This document shows, in pieces, positions 18,149-27,540 of a stretch of 60,062 nt of DNA; within the stretch, counting starts at the first letter, position 1; each line of letters opens with the position of its first letter. Origin of the DNA: Magnetococcales bacterium (GTDB lineage Bacteria > Pseudomonadota > Magnetococcia > Magnetococcales > JADFYX01); NCBI GenBank assembly GCA_002753565.1, contig PEAM01000026.1:1-60062 (forward strand), given 5' to 3'. Made by a program: the position numbers and the translations under genes. The notes under the pieces were generated by a model. That model saw nothing but the letters and a program-made list of their open reading frames with translations, searched no databases and was not told where the DNA came from.

Positions 18149-19468
18149 CTAGAATTTAAACATCAACTCCGTCCGAAAAAAATGGGCATTTTTGGCGGTA
18201 CTCACGTCATAATTGCCCGGATTCAGATGTTCATAAACCACATGACCGGAGAAATGCTTGTTGAAGGTATAGTTGAACTTCGAGGTCAAATACAACCCCC
18301 GGTCCTTACCGGTTCCGGCGCCATCGTCCTCATCGGCCATCATCCAAGCAGCCCGAAGGGAGAGTTTACCCTTTTCGGTAATCGCCATATTCAAGCCGAC
18401 AGAAGGTACAGAGAGGTTGGTCCACCAAGCCGGTCCCGTACGAGGGGCGCCATTGGTGGCAATGTAGGAGTAAACATAGAGTTCGTTCCACTGCGACCAC
18501 CGACCAAATACCTGCCACCACCCTTCATTGTCGGTGGTGGTGTTGGGATCATCCCCGGAGAGATAGTAGTAGCTTAAATCGATAACCGGCTTGAACGAAG
18601 AGGCCATGGGGAGCTTATAGGCGAGCTTGGCATCCACCATCCAGCCACCTATGTCGGTGACCGTATTGTTCTCCATCTCACCGGTTTGGTAGGCCACCTC
18701 CAGGTTACCCGAGAGAGCGTCATTAAACTTGGGCATCAGCCGGATGCCGGCTGTATGCAGATCAATGTCGTTGTCTGCTCCGGTGGTATCATCCTCTTGC
18801 TTATAGACGTAGTATATCTCGGAGGGATACATGGGGTGCTTGTTTTTGACATAGAAACCGGCGGCCCGCTCGTTGATCCCGGCGGGAGAGACCTGACGAT
18901 GTTGACTGTTGATGGCCAACTCATCCTCATCCTTGTTGGCCATGCCAAACAGGTCGATGGTCAGGTCGTCGGCTATTTTGTATTGGGCCTTGATGGCGTT
19001 GAAATAGATGGTGCGGGAGCCATCTTCCGGGGTACCGTCGAGAATAATCTTGCCGGTTCCATAGATCATGTCCTGACGACCAATCCGCAAGTTCAGCTTG
19101 CCGCCCAGCAGATTATTGAAGTCCATGTAGAGATTGTCCGGGACAACCTCGCTGAAAAATTCCTGGTTATCCAAGGGACGACCGGCCGGTTTGCCGTCGG
19201 TGAAGTCCCAAAACTCATTGGTCAGGCGAATTTTAGCCGAGATATCCGGGGTAAAGCCGTATTCCCCCCAAATCCGTGTCCGAGTCCGATGATATTGCCA
19301 CTGGGTCAGGTTGGTCGCCCCTTTGGCAATGGGGATTTCATCCCAGTTGACCAGCCGAACCCGAACATCACCACCCCAGGAAAAACCGGTAGCAGCCTCA
19401 CCACCGGACGGGACCCAAGCCATGCCAGACAACAGCAGGCCCATTGCAACAGCTGACTTTTTCATCAT
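18149..19468 (-). CDS. outer-membrane porin, alginate-export (AlgE-like) domain family
   Basis: 439 residues. A signal peptide (MMKKSAVAMGLLLSGMAWVP...GEA) precedes an array of amphipathic beta strands ending in Phe (LMFKF), the outer-membrane C-terminal signature. Patterns such as KLNLRIGRQDMIYGTGKIILDG and YHRTRTRIWGEYGF match the alginate_exp porin family, which forms monomeric beta-barrels for organic acids and sugars. Placed just upstream of livK, it probably supplies the outer-membrane step of the same uptake route (inference). An AGGAAC Shine-Dalgarno precedes the ATG. A candidate promoter is at 19570-19598. Confidence 0.8.
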   Translation of the reverse strand: MMKKSAVAMGLLLSGMAWVPSGGEAATGFSWGGDVRVRLVNWDEIPIAKGATNLTQWQYHRTRTRIWGEYGFTPDISAKIRLTNEFWDFTDGKPAGRPLDNQEFFSEVVPDNLYMDFNNLLGGKLNLRIGRQDMIYGTGKIILDGTPEDGSRTIYFNAIKAQYKIADDLTIDLFGMANKDEDELAINSQHRQVSPAGINERAAGFYVKNKHPMYPSEIYYVYKQEDDTTGADNDIDLHTAGIRLMPKFNDALSGNLEVAYQTGEMENNTVTDIGGWMVDAKLAYKLPMASSFKPVIDLSYYYLSGDDPNTTTDNEGWWQVFGRWSQWNELYVYSYIATNGAPRTGPAWWTNLSVPSVGLNMAITEKGKLSLRAAWMMADEDDGAGTGKDRGLYLTSKFNYTFNKHFSGHVVYEHLNPGNYDVSTAKNAHFFRTELMFKF

Positions 19469-19569
19469 AGCGTTCCTACCTTAGCCGATCTCTTTTATTA
19501 GTTTTGGGTAGCGAGGATAGCTGATCTACCATCCAAACTACCGAGAGCTTTTACTACTTGGAGAGAGAT

Positions 19570-19598
19570 CTTCTAGCAGAACTGTTGCATTTTTGCAA
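19570..19598 (-). promoter_or_regulatory. candidate sigma-70 promoter with overlapping dyad, porin gene
   Basis: Reading leftward: TTGCAA (19593-19598), a 17 bp spacer, then an extended -10 TGC-TAGAAG (hexamer 19570-19575), about 100 bp before the porin ATG. A perfect 5+4+5 dyad, TTGCA-TTTT-TGCAA (19585-19598), covers the -35 element and would suit a repressor. Identified by eye; the hexamers are four of six each. Confidence 0.4.
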
Positions 19599-19666
19599 TC
19601 TTTGTTACAATTTTTTGCCGAAATACCACAACCCAATCGGCAGACAATCGGCACCCATGGCCTTTT

Positions 19667-20785
19667 TTAGTGGCCGAGAATCTCCTCCAGCGCCGCTATA
19701 CAGCGCCGGTTCTCCTCTGGCAGTCCGATGGTAATCCGTACCGCTCCATCTCCCAGGCCAAAGGCTGACATGGGACGGATGATCACCCCCAACTTGAGCA
19801 GTCTGGCACAGAGCTCTCCGGCAGGCAGAGCATGGCGGGCAAACAGAAAGTTAGCCTGGGATGGCACCACAGAAAAGCCCAGGCCAAGCAGCGCCTCAGC
19901 CAACCACTTGCCCTCTGTCCGGTTGCGCCGAGCCCGCTGGGCAACGGCATCGGGAAGCGCGAGGGCAGCAATGGCCCCAGCCTGAGCCAACGTATTGACA
20001 TTAAAGGGCTCTCGGGTTTTCTGAAACTGCTTGATCAGGTCGGGGTGACCAACCGCATACCCCACCCTTACCCCGGCCAAGGCATGAATTTTAGAAAAAG
20101 TCCGAGCCACCACCACATTGGGATAGTGGGCCAGAAACTGTAGGCCATCGGGATAATCTTCGGCAAACGCGTACTCGAAATAGGCCTCATCCAACACCAC
20201 AATCACCCGTCTGGGAACAGAATCAAGAAGGGTTTTCACCGCTTGGGCACTGCAGTAGGTTCCGGTGGGGTTATTGGGGTTGCAGATCATCATCAGCTTG
20301 GTCTTTTCGTCCACGGCAGCCGCCATGGCGACCAGATCATGACGATCCTGTTCATCCAGGGGAACAGGCCGACCACACTCAAAGTGCAGGGAGGCGGCCA
20401 GGTCGTACACCACAAAGCTGGGACGGGCAAAAACCATATTCTCACCCGGCGAAATCAACGCCCGAACAATCATGTTCAGCAGCTCGTTAGAGCCGTTTCC
20501 CAGCAAGATACTCTCCGGCTCAACACCCAGATGATGGGCCAGCTTTTGGGTCAGGGTGTAGCAAGAGCCATCCGGGTATCGGTTGATCTCCAGGGCCGCT
20601 TGTTGAATGGCAGCAATCACCTCTGGCCTGGGCCCTTCCGGATCTTCATTACTGGCCAGCTTGATAATATCCTCCAACCCCAACTCCCGCTGAACCTCCT
20701 CAATGGGTTTTCCCGGACTATACGGTTGAACAGAAAGGGTGCCAGGACGAAACAGGGTGTTAAAGTTGGGGGGATGATTATTCAA
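19667..20785 (-). CDS. hisC: histidinol-phosphate aminotransferase
   Basis: 372 residues, a fold-type I PLP aminotransferase. Landmarks are IIKLASNEDPEGPRPEVI near the N-terminus, LLGNGSNELLNMIVRA, NPNNPTGTY, VVLDEAYFEYA, and the PLP-lysine motif VVARTFSKIHALAGVRVGYAVG. It makes histidinol phosphate from imidazole-acetol phosphate; many HisC proteins also transaminate aromatic amino acids. That would fit the neighbouring ior/paaK genes by providing aryl pyruvates (inference). The start is TTG at 20785 without a strong Shine-Dalgarno, so the exact start is uncertain. A hemerythrin gene ends 27 bp upstream. Confidence 0.9.
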   Translation of the reverse strand: MNNHPPNFNTLFRPGTLSVQPYSPGKPIEEVQRELGLEDIIKLASNEDPEGPRPEVIAAIQQAALEINRYPDGSCYTLTQKLAHHLGVEPESILLGNGSNELLNMIVRALISPGENMVFARPSFVVYDLAASLHFECGRPVPLDEQDRHDLVAMAAAVDEKTKLMMICNPNNPTGTYCSAQAVKTLLDSVPRRVIVVLDEAYFEYAFAEDYPDGLQFLAHYPNVVVARTFSKIHALAGVRVGYAVGHPDLIKQFQKTREPFNVNTLAQAGAIAALALPDAVAQRARRNRTEGKWLAEALLGLGFSVVPSQANFLFARHALPAGELCARLLKLGVIIRPMSAFGLGDGAVRITIGLPEENRRCIAALEEILGH

Positions 20786-20812
20786 AGAGGGGTATCCATT
20801 TGTGTTGAGGGG

Positions 20813-21253
20813 TCAAGAGATCCCTTCAGGGTGACCATCGAAATATTGGGAGACAACTTTGTTAAAGGTCTCAAAAATAAAAATCTCTTCTCTATCTACA
20901 CGCTCTTTCAGCCTTTTTTTAATACGGAAATAGTGTTTATCCGAAATCTTCTTGTCCACCAGGTTGGCACAGCGTTTAAAAAAGGCGTTGACCTCCTGAG
21001 AGACATCTTCCAGATCCCGGTTGGTCCGATAGAGCAGCATCATGACATCCGAATCCCGTTCCGCCACCTTCTCCAGCAAAGAGTAAATCCCGGCATCCTC
21101 TTTACGGATATGGTGACCAAGAAAATCCCCTATGGCAACCAATTTTTCTCTCCCTTCCGGAGAGTTGATACCCAGGGACTCGACCTCACGGAATGCATCA
21201 AAAAGTTTTTGATGCTCCATCACCAGCTCATCAACCAAAGAGAGAGTAGCCAT
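20813..21253 (-). CDS. hemerythrin-like diiron protein
   Basis: 146 residues with a hemerythrin HHE pattern: His in VMEHQKLFDAF, then LGHHIRKEDAGIYSLLEK with the HxxxE-type arrangement, and a C-terminal helix rich in Glu and Lys. Such proteins bind a diiron centre and sense, carry or detoxify oxygen or nitric oxide. The start is the ATG at 21253, preceded by GGGAG with seven bases spacing; the 15-residue upstream extension is not needed. It lies between hisC and a multi-PAS hybrid kinase whose upstream partner is a second probable diiron protein, so a role in oxygen signalling is plausible. Confidence 0.8.
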   Translation of the reverse strand: MATLSLVDELVMEHQKLFDAFREVESLGINSPEGREKLVAIGDFLGHHIRKEDAGIYSLLEKVAERDSDVMMLLYRTNRDLEDVSQEVNAFFKRCANLVDKKISDKHYFRIKKRLKERVDREEIFIFETFNKVVSQYFDGHPEGIS

Positions 21254-21372
21254 TTTGATGCTCCCATGAAAACCTACAAAACAGTGGTCTGTCCCCATCA
21301 GCCAAAGCCGACAATCCCCACCTTAAAGGATTAGCTCGCCCAGAGGTTAACACATATTCATATTAAAAAGGT

Positions 21373-21396
21373 AGAAAAACAGCACTCCATGGTGCT
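21373..21396 (-). terminator. probable terminator after the 1706-residue kinase gene
   Basis: On the minus strand AGCACC-ATGG-AGTGCT forms a six-pair stem (one G-T pair) with a four-base loop, followed by GTTTTTC. It lies about 100 bp after the kinase stop codon. Confidence 0.5.
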
Positions 21397-21495
21397 TTTC
21401 TATCCCCTGACCTCCATCCCTCTCTTGCAAACCACGCCGACCTCTCTCTGTTCCACCGCCCTGCAGCACAGGGCCAATCGTCTCCAATGCACGTT

Positions 21496-24400
21496 CTATT
21501 TAACGATAACCCCCATACTCTCTGCCAGACGAACAAGCCGCTCCATCGCTTTTTCAAAGTCTAGAATAAGCACCTCAGACTCCAGAGCCTCGTAGTCACC
21601 AGCCAACCCCATGGCAACCAAATGGGATTTGAGAACAGGCAGATGGCGCTCCACCTCCAGACTGTTTTCAGAGAGCAGACGGTAGATGGTAATCACTGTC
21701 TGTCCTAACTCTGCTGAGGCAACCACACCCTCCCGCTCTGTCAGCAGCCCCTCTGCCGGTGGAGACCCTCCCCCCTCTTCCAAGGTTAAAATGGCCTCTA
21801 TTGTCTGCTCAAGATCTTGTTTAAATTTATTTTTCTCCACAACAATCAGATCCCTGTCCCCTCCATCAACCACCCCTTCCAACCGCCGGGCGCTCTCAGC
21901 CAAAACCACTCCCCCCAAATTGGCGGCTACCCCTTTAATGGTGTGAACCAGTTTGAAAAGTGCGGCAAAATCCTCCTGCTCGACCAAGCGATCCAGATGA
22001 GCGCCACTCTCCAGGTGGTTCAACCTGAATTTTTTCAAGAGGGTCCACAGCAGTTTTCGACTTCCCCCCAACCGTTTCAGCCCCGACTTCAGGTCGAAAT
22101 CAGGCAGCTCCAGGATCAGGTCGATATCCTCCTCCTGGCTCTCTTCACCTAGGGGAAGAGAGGAGACAACCGGCGGCCCCTCAATCCATCGTGCCAGTGT
22201 GGTGTAGAGGTGGGCGACATCAATGGGTTTGGAGACATAATCGTTCATCCCCGCTGCCCGACACTTGCTCTCCTCCTCCTTGAGGGCGTTAGCCGTCAGA
22301 GCGATAACCGGCAAGGCGTCAAGTCCGGCGGTCTCTCGAATGACACGGGTCGTCTCATAACCATCCATCTGCGGCATGTGGATATCCATCAAAACCGCAT
22401 CAAAAGGCTGAGCCGCCAACATCTCCATGGCCCGACAGCCATTATCGGCAAGAGAGACGATCAGTCCGGCATCTTCCAGAATTTTTTGCGCCACCTCCTG
22501 GTTGATCAGGTTATCCTCCACCACCAGCACCTTGCGACCATAAATCTGCTTCAAAGTGGCGGCATCCACCAGTTGATCTGAAATAGAGCAGTAATCGGCG
22601 CCGGCTTGATGGCCAAACAGTGCCATGATGCCATTAAACAGGGCGGAACGATTGATCGGTTTGGTGAGCAGAAGATCCACACCGGCCGACGAGGCGCGTT
22701 TGACCGCCTCTTCTCGACCATGGGCGGTCACCAGGATGATGAAAGGGGGGGGATGGACTCTGTTTATTTTGATTATTCTGGTGGCTTCAATACCATCAAT
22801 CCCCCCCATTTTCCAATCCATCAACACCAACTGATAGGGCAGGCTCGACCCCAACGAGTCGTTAAAAAGTGCCACAGCCTCCTCGCCACTGGAGAGCGTC
22901 GTCACCCCAAAGCCGAACCCGTCCAGAGCGCTCTTGAAAATATCCCGGGCAAGGGGGTTGTCATCCACCACCAACACCTGCATCCCCTGCATATACACCG
23001 GCGGCATCCAACGATCCACCTGGTTCAGCGCCCCCTCCTGAACACGAAAAGAAAGATAAAAACTAAAGCGGCTCCCCTCTCCTGGTTGGCTCTTCACAGC
23101 AAGAGGCTCCCCTCCCAGCAGCTCTACCAACCGCTGGGAGATGACCAGTCCCAATCCGGTACCACCAAAACGGCGACTGGTGGAGCCGTCGGCCTGGGAA
23201 AAACTGTGGAACAGTTTGCTCTGTTCTTCGCCACTTATACCAATTCCAGTATCACGCACACTAAACTGCAGCTGCACCTGATCCCCCTTTTGCTCCACCA
23301 ACCGGCAGTAAAGCTCCACCTCCCCTTGTTCGGTAAACTTGATGGCATTGTTGGTAAGGTTGAGCAGCACCTGTTCCAGTCGCAAAGGGTCCCCAATCAA
23401 TGCGGTGGGGGTCTGGTGTTTGATATGCACCAACAGCTCCAGAGATTTTTCCTCGGCAAAAAAGGCGGCAATATTGGTAACATTGGAGAAAACTTCATCC
23501 AGGCTGAACGGGATCTGTTCAATATCCAGCTTCCCTGCCTCAATTTTTGAAAAATCGAGAATATCGTTGATAATCCCCAACAAAGAGCGGGTCGCCATCT
23601 GGACCTTATCCAGATGGTCACGCTGTTGATGGGTCAACTCCGAACGCAGCACCAGATGAGAGAGTCCCATGATGGCATTCATGGGGGTACGAATTTCGTG
23701 GCTCATGCGGGCCAAAAATTCACTCTTGGCCTGGGTGGCTTTTTCCGCCTCCTCCTTGGCCTCTTTAAGCATCATTTCCTGGGCACGCATGGAGGTGATA
23801 TCCCGGTTGATGCCGATTAAACGGATCGGCCTGCCCTCCCGGTCTCGCTCAACAATGGCGGAGGATTGCAGATGGCGAATGGTCTGATCTTCCAGCCGGA
23901 TGCGATACTCGGCATCAAACGCTCCCACCCCATTCAGGCAGTTTTGCAGCGACTGTTCTGCGGCCGCGATATCGTCTGGATGGATGGCGTTGCGCCAATC
24001 TTTATAGAGATGACCTTCCCGCTGATCGCTGATGCCATAAAGCTCTCGCATCTGATCATCCCATTTGAGCCGGTTATCGGCCAGATCCCACTCCCAGATA
24101 CCGATCCGCGAGGCTTTTGTCGCCAGCTGCAGGGTGTTGGAGACCTCCATCAGCTCCTGCTCACTCTCTTTACGCAGAGAGATATCACGAACAATTCCGA
24201 TGGCGCACCACTCCCCATCAAACTGGACCGCCCCAACAGAGAGCTCTACCGGAAACTCATGCCCCTCTCGGTGCAGGGCGGTTAGTTCGATGGCCTGACC
24301 GATGGCGGCCCCTTGACCACTCTGCTGAAAGTGTGGAAAATTTTTCCTGAAGACCGAATCATAACGGCTTGGCACCAGCAGGGTGTGCAGATCTTTACCC

Positions 24401-26616
24401 AGCACCTCCTCCCTGGCATAGCCAAAAATATCTTCCGCCCCCCGATTCCAGAAACTGACCCCTCCCTGATGGTCGAGAAGGATCACCGCATCCGGGGTAT
24501 TTTCCGTAATAACCTTCAGCTTGGCTTCACTGGCGTGCAGCTCTTTGATCGCCTGTTTTCGTTCGGTAATATCCACCTTTATCCCAACAAAGTGGGTAAT
24601 CTTTCCGGCCTCATCCGAAACAGCGGCAATGGTGGCATCTTCCCACCAAAAACGGCCATGCTTGGATCGATTATGGATCTCTCCCCGCCACACCTCTCCC
24701 GACAGGATGGTCTGCCACATCTGTTGGTAGAAGATGTCGGGGTGGTGACCGGATTTTAAAATAGCCGGTTTTTTACCCAACACCTCTTCCTGCTCAAAAC
24801 CGGTCAGTTGGGAAAAGGCCGGGTTGACATATTCAATGTTGCCGGTCTGGTCGGTAATGATGACGGTAACCGGGCTCTGCTCAATGGCCCGTCTGAGCTT
24901 TTGCAGCTCCAGCTCCGCCTGTTTACGCTCGGTCACATCACTGGCCATGCTGATTACCGCCTGACGACCATCCGCCAGCCGACCCAGGGGAGCGGTACTA
25001 AAATCCCACAACCGCATCTTACCGCTGGCTGTTTGAATCTTAAACTCGCCACCATAGGTAAGTTGCTCAATTTCAAACGGGTTTTCAACCCCAGTCAGCA
25101 ACGAACCACTCGGAAGACCATAGGCCTTATTGACCCATTCACTAACGGTTCGAATCTCTTCGGGAGCGTAGCCAGACAGTTCTGTCCAGGCCTCACTGAT
25201 GAGAATCACCTCCCCATCCTCCGCATGCAGCATGATGGGATAGGGCGCCCCCATCACCGCCCGACGGAACCGCTGCTCACTCTCTTTCAGGGCCTCTTCA
25301 GCCTGCTTGTGTTCTGAAATATCTCGAATGATGACTGTGCCAAAGACCTCCTCCTCCACACGAATCTGATCATAGGAGAGATCGATGGGAATTGCCTTGC
25401 CGCTTCTAGCCTGCAGAACATAGTCATGCTGCTTGATAAAAGCTTCTTTCCTTTTTTGGTGGGACATCTCATCGGTAGAGCTGGTCACCAAACCCGAAAA
25501 CCCCTCAACAAGTTGCTGGAAAGGCAGCCCTTGAAGTTGATCTGGGGAGTAGCCGGAGAGCGCCAGGGCTTTTTTGTTGGCCCGCACTATTTTCCCCGCC
25601 ACATCCAAGCTGAATATGGCATTGGGTGCCGTATCTAAAATACTCTCCAGTTGCGTCCGAGCCGTATAGAGAGAGCGGTTGGTATCCATGGTGCGTTTTA
25701 AAAACAGGATCAGGATGGTCCCAATAGCAAGCAGGATAGGAACCAATAATACCCCCCACCAGATAAAATCAACCGTCTCCTGGAACCGATTCCGAGTACT
25801 TTTCTCATGTTGTTGACTCAACAACGAAACATGATGGGTCAGCAGATCAACCGCCTGCAGAGCCGGTTGATCATCAATCTTGACCAACCTGTCGATCTCC
25901 GCCGGAGAAGTGCCGGCACCGATCTCTTGTTTGACCACCTCAAAAGCAGCCACATAGCGGGCAAAAACCTGCCTCAAAACCTCCAGAGCCTCCCGCTCCT
26001 CCTCTATGAGAGGGTAGCGGGCATAGCGGTTAATATCTCTGGCAAAGGTCTCCAGATCATGCTGAATTTTTAGTTCAATACCACTGGTCTGACGGAGAAG
26101 ATAGTTTTTAAAATGGTGAATGAACCCGCCATAACCCAGAGAGGACTTCAGTTGAAAAAGTATTTGGGCCCGTTCGGAGGTATCCTGGTGAGACTCCTCC
26201 CACCCCTTCTGCAATCCGTCAATCCGGGAGAAGGAAAACCAGCCGTAGAGGATCAAGAGCAAAACCAGGGCAACCGTCGACACCCCAATCCCGAAAGCCT
26301 GAAAAAAATAGTTGGAACGCTGAAGCTTTTCCAGATTGAGATGCTCCAACTTCTGGCTCTCATTCAGCAGCGCAGCCTCACGCTCGGCCAGCAGATCTTC
26401 CCGGTTTTGCAACACCTTGCGAAGGTGTTTGATATCCTCCTTATCCGTGCCGATCTCCACAATGGTCTGAGAGAGCAGTTGGGCTTTGGCGTTGGCCATA
26501 TAGGCCAGGCAACGCATCTGTAAAGAGCGCTCGACCAGACGCGCCTGACTCTCCCGGATATCCCGGTCCTGGCGCTGACTGACCTCTTTTATCCCTTCAA
26601 TCATGGGAGGGTGCAT
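21496..26616 (-). CDS. five-PAS hybrid histidine kinase with two receivers and HPt
   Basis: 1706 residues. An N-terminal cytoplasmic coiled coil (about 1-95) precedes membrane helix 1 (about 105-127), a periplasmic helical sensor (about 128-290) and membrane helix 2 (about 291-313). Five PAS domains span about 325-950. HisKA has H973 in [10 protein letters not shown], and the HATPase has [10 protein letters not shown] and [10 protein letters not shown]. Receiver 1 carries D1267 (MDWKMGG), receiver 2 D1411 ([10 protein letters not shown]) and the HPt domain H1558 ([10 protein letters not shown]). All phosphorelay residues are intact, as in BarA/TorS-type kinases. No DNA-binding output is fused. 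Its 5' end overlaps the ODP-like gene by 20 bp, so that protein is the likely sensory partner. Start is the ATG at 26616; another ATG at 26604 is possible. Confidence 0.93.
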   Translation of the reverse strand: MHPPMIEGIKEVSQRQDRDIRESQARLVERSLQMRCLAYMANAKAQLLSQTIVEIGTDKEDIKHLRKVLQNREDLLAEREAALLNESQKLEHLNLEKLQRSNYFFQAFGIGVSTVALVLLLILYGWFSFSRIDGLQKGWEESHQDTSERAQILFQLKSSLGYGGFIHHFKNYLLRQTSGIELKIQHDLETFARDINRYARYPLIEEEREALEVLRQVFARYVAAFEVVKQEIGAGTSPAEIDRLVKIDDQPALQAVDLLTHHVSLLSQQHEKSTRNRFQETVDFIWWGVLLVPILLAIGTILILFLKRTMDTNRSLYTARTQLESILDTAPNAIFSLDVAGKIVRANKKALALSGYSPDQLQGLPFQQLVEGFSGLVTSSTDEMSHQKRKEAFIKQHDYVLQARSGKAIPIDLSYDQIRVEEEVFGTVIIRDISEHKQAEEALKESEQRFRRAVMGAPYPIMLHAEDGEVILISEAWTELSGYAPEEIRTVSEWVNKAYGLPSGSLLTGVENPFEIEQLTYGGEFKIQTASGKMRLWDFSTAPLGRLADGRQAVISMASDVTERKQAELELQKLRRAIEQSPVTVIITDQTGNIEYVNPAFSQLTGFEQEEVLGKKPAILKSGHHPDIFYQQMWQTILSGEVWRGEIHNRSKHGRFWWEDATIAAVSDEAGKITHFVGIKVDITERKQAIKELHASEAKLKVITENTPDAVILLDHQGGVSFWNRGAEDIFGYAREEVLGKDLHTLLVPSRYDSVFRKNFPHFQQSGQGAAIGQAIELTALHREGHEFPVELSVGAVQFDGEWCAIGIVRDISLRKESEQELMEVSNTLQLATKASRIGIWEWDLADNRLKWDDQMRELYGISDQREGHLYKDWRNAIHPDDIAAAEQSLQNCLNGVGAFDAEYRIRLEDQTIRHLQSSAIVERDREGRPIRLIGINRDITSMRAQEMMLKEAKEEAEKATQAKSEFLARMSHEIRTPMNAIMGLSHLVLRSELTHQQRDHLDKVQMATRSLLGIINDILDFSKIEAGKLDIEQIPFSLDEVFSNVTNIAAFFAEEKSLELLVHIKHQTPTALIGDPLRLEQVLLNLTNNAIKFTEQGEVELYCRLVEQKGDQVQLQFSVRDTGIGISGEEQSKLFHSFSQADGSTSRRFGGTGLGLVISQRLVELLGGEPLAVKSQPGEGSRFSFYLSFRVQEGALNQVDRWMPPVYMQGMQVLVVDDNPLARDIFKSALDGFGFGVTTLSSGEEAVALFNDSLGSSLPYQLVLMDWKMGGIDGIEATRIIKINRVHPPPFIILVTAHGREEAVKRASSAGVDLLLTKPINRSALFNGIMALFGHQAGADYCSISDQLVDAATLKQIYGRKVLVVEDNLINQEVAQKILEDAGLIVSLADNGCRAMEMLAAQPFDAVLMDIHMPQMDGYETTRVIRETAGLDALPVIALTANALKEEESKCRAAGMNDYVSKPIDVAHLYTTLARWIEGPPVVSSLPLGEESQEEDIDLILELPDFDLKSGLKRLGGSRKLLWTLLKKFRLNHLESGAHLDRLVEQEDFAALFKLVHTIKGVAANLGGVVLAESARRLEGVVDGGDRDLIVVEKNKFKQDLEQTIEAILTLEEGGGSPPAEGLLTEREGVVASAELGQTVITIYRLLSENSLEVERHLPVLKSHLVAMGLAGDYEALESEVLILDFEKAMERLVRLAESMGVIVK

Positions 26617-27346
26617 CGATCAGATCAAACCCACAGGCAAGATTTTTCAGATGGTCAATCGCCTCCTTTACCCGCTCTCCCTCCAGGATGGAGCCGTGTT
26701 GGGGCAGGATGCGATCAATCTCCAACTGCTCAAATTGCTCCATGGTATGACGCAGAATCTGGTTGCAGGGCATGTAGAGCTGATGCCAGCTATCCATGGC
26801 CTGGGGATACCCCTCTCGAGCAAAAAGAGCCCAATTGTCATAGATGGCGCCGAACAGGTCGCTGCTAAACAGTGAACGGGTTTTTTGATCGTAGACGGCA
26901 ACGGCCCCCGGCGAGTGAAGATAGGGGGTTGGAATGAACCTCAACACCCGACCACTTTTCAAGGTGAGCTTATAATCCTTCTCATCTACCGGATAAAAGG
27001 TAGATTTAACCCCATAATGGCGAATCAGGCGGATGGTGTTCATGTGGGCTGCAATCAGCAGATCGCTTCGGTCGATGACATCTTCGACCACCGGCAGGTT
27101 ACCGCAAACGTCGGGATCTTGATGGGCAGCGATGATCACGGAAATATCCGACGGGCTGATGAGGTCGATCACTTTACGCATGACAATGGGAAAATGGGGG
27201 ATGGAGCCGGGATCAAACAGAACCGCCTCCTCATCCTCGATCAACAGGTAGGGGTTGCAGTGCAGATTGGCACTCTGGTCATAAAAACCAACCCAATGAA
27301 TCTCTCGAGTAATGGGAACCGGTTTGTTGTGATCAATCTGCCGCAT
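26597..27346 (-). CDS. flavodiiron-like (ODP-type) metallo-beta-lactamase-fold protein
   Basis: 249 residues, the metallo-beta-lactamase half of a flavodiiron protein with no flavodoxin domain. The metal motif is H75-x-D77-x-D79-V, with later ligands in YLHSPGAV, FSSDLFG and LPQHGSIL. Classical flavodiiron enzymes have H-x-E-x-D-H at the first site, so two positions differ. Stand-alone relatives called ODP (oxygen-binding diiron protein), described in Treponema chemotaxis, bind oxygen at a diiron site and signal to kinases. Here the gene overlaps a multi-PAS hybrid kinase by 20 bp, which favours a sensor over an oxygen reductase. The start is the ATG at 27346 with GGAG six bases upstream. Hydrolase activity cannot be ruled out. 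Confidence 0.78.
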   Translation of the reverse strand: MRQIDHNKPVPITREIHWVGFYDQSANLHCNPYLLIEDEEAVLFDPGSIPHFPIVMRKVIDLISPSDISVIIAAHQDPDVCGNLPVVEDVIDRSDLLIAAHMNTIRLIRHYGVKSTFYPVDEKDYKLTLKSGRVLRFIPTPYLHSPGAVAVYDQKTRSLFSSDLFGAIYDNWALFAREGYPQAMDSWHQLYMPCNQILRHTMEQFEQLEIDRILPQHGSILEGERVKEAIDHLKNLACGFDLIDAPSHD

Positions 27347-27412
27347 GACAATCTCCAAAAAGTGGAAAAAGAGGGCTGGATAATACATTTTTTGCCAGGG
27401 ATTAATCGATTA

Positions 27413-27444
27413 AGAGTATCCGTTTTCCTCTTGATGTCAATCCT
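27413..27444 (-). promoter_or_regulatory. possible promoter with FNR-like half-dyad, ODP/kinase operon
   Basis: Reading leftward: a consensus -35 TTGACA (27435-27440), a 16 bp spacer and a weak -10 TACTCT (27413-27418), about 65 bp before the ATG. On the plus strand the -35 overlaps TTGATgtcaATCct (27431-27444), eight of ten positions of an FNR box. Weak evidence; by eye only. Confidence 0.28.
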
Positions 27445-27540
27445 TAAACGCAGCGCAAAAAAAGCTTGCTGTCGCTTGCATAAATAGGCTAAAACCTTGT
27501 AGAACTTAAATAATACCAAGATTTTTTCACAACAATCCAC

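Noticed and set aside
20243-21334. 363-codon plus-strand frame over hisC and hemerythrin genes
   Set aside because: Antisense to two well-identified genes; composition is that of a reverse-complement shadow.
22606-23550. 314-codon plus-strand frame inside the large kinase
   Set aside because: Antisense to the HATPase and receiver coding sequence; no start signal.
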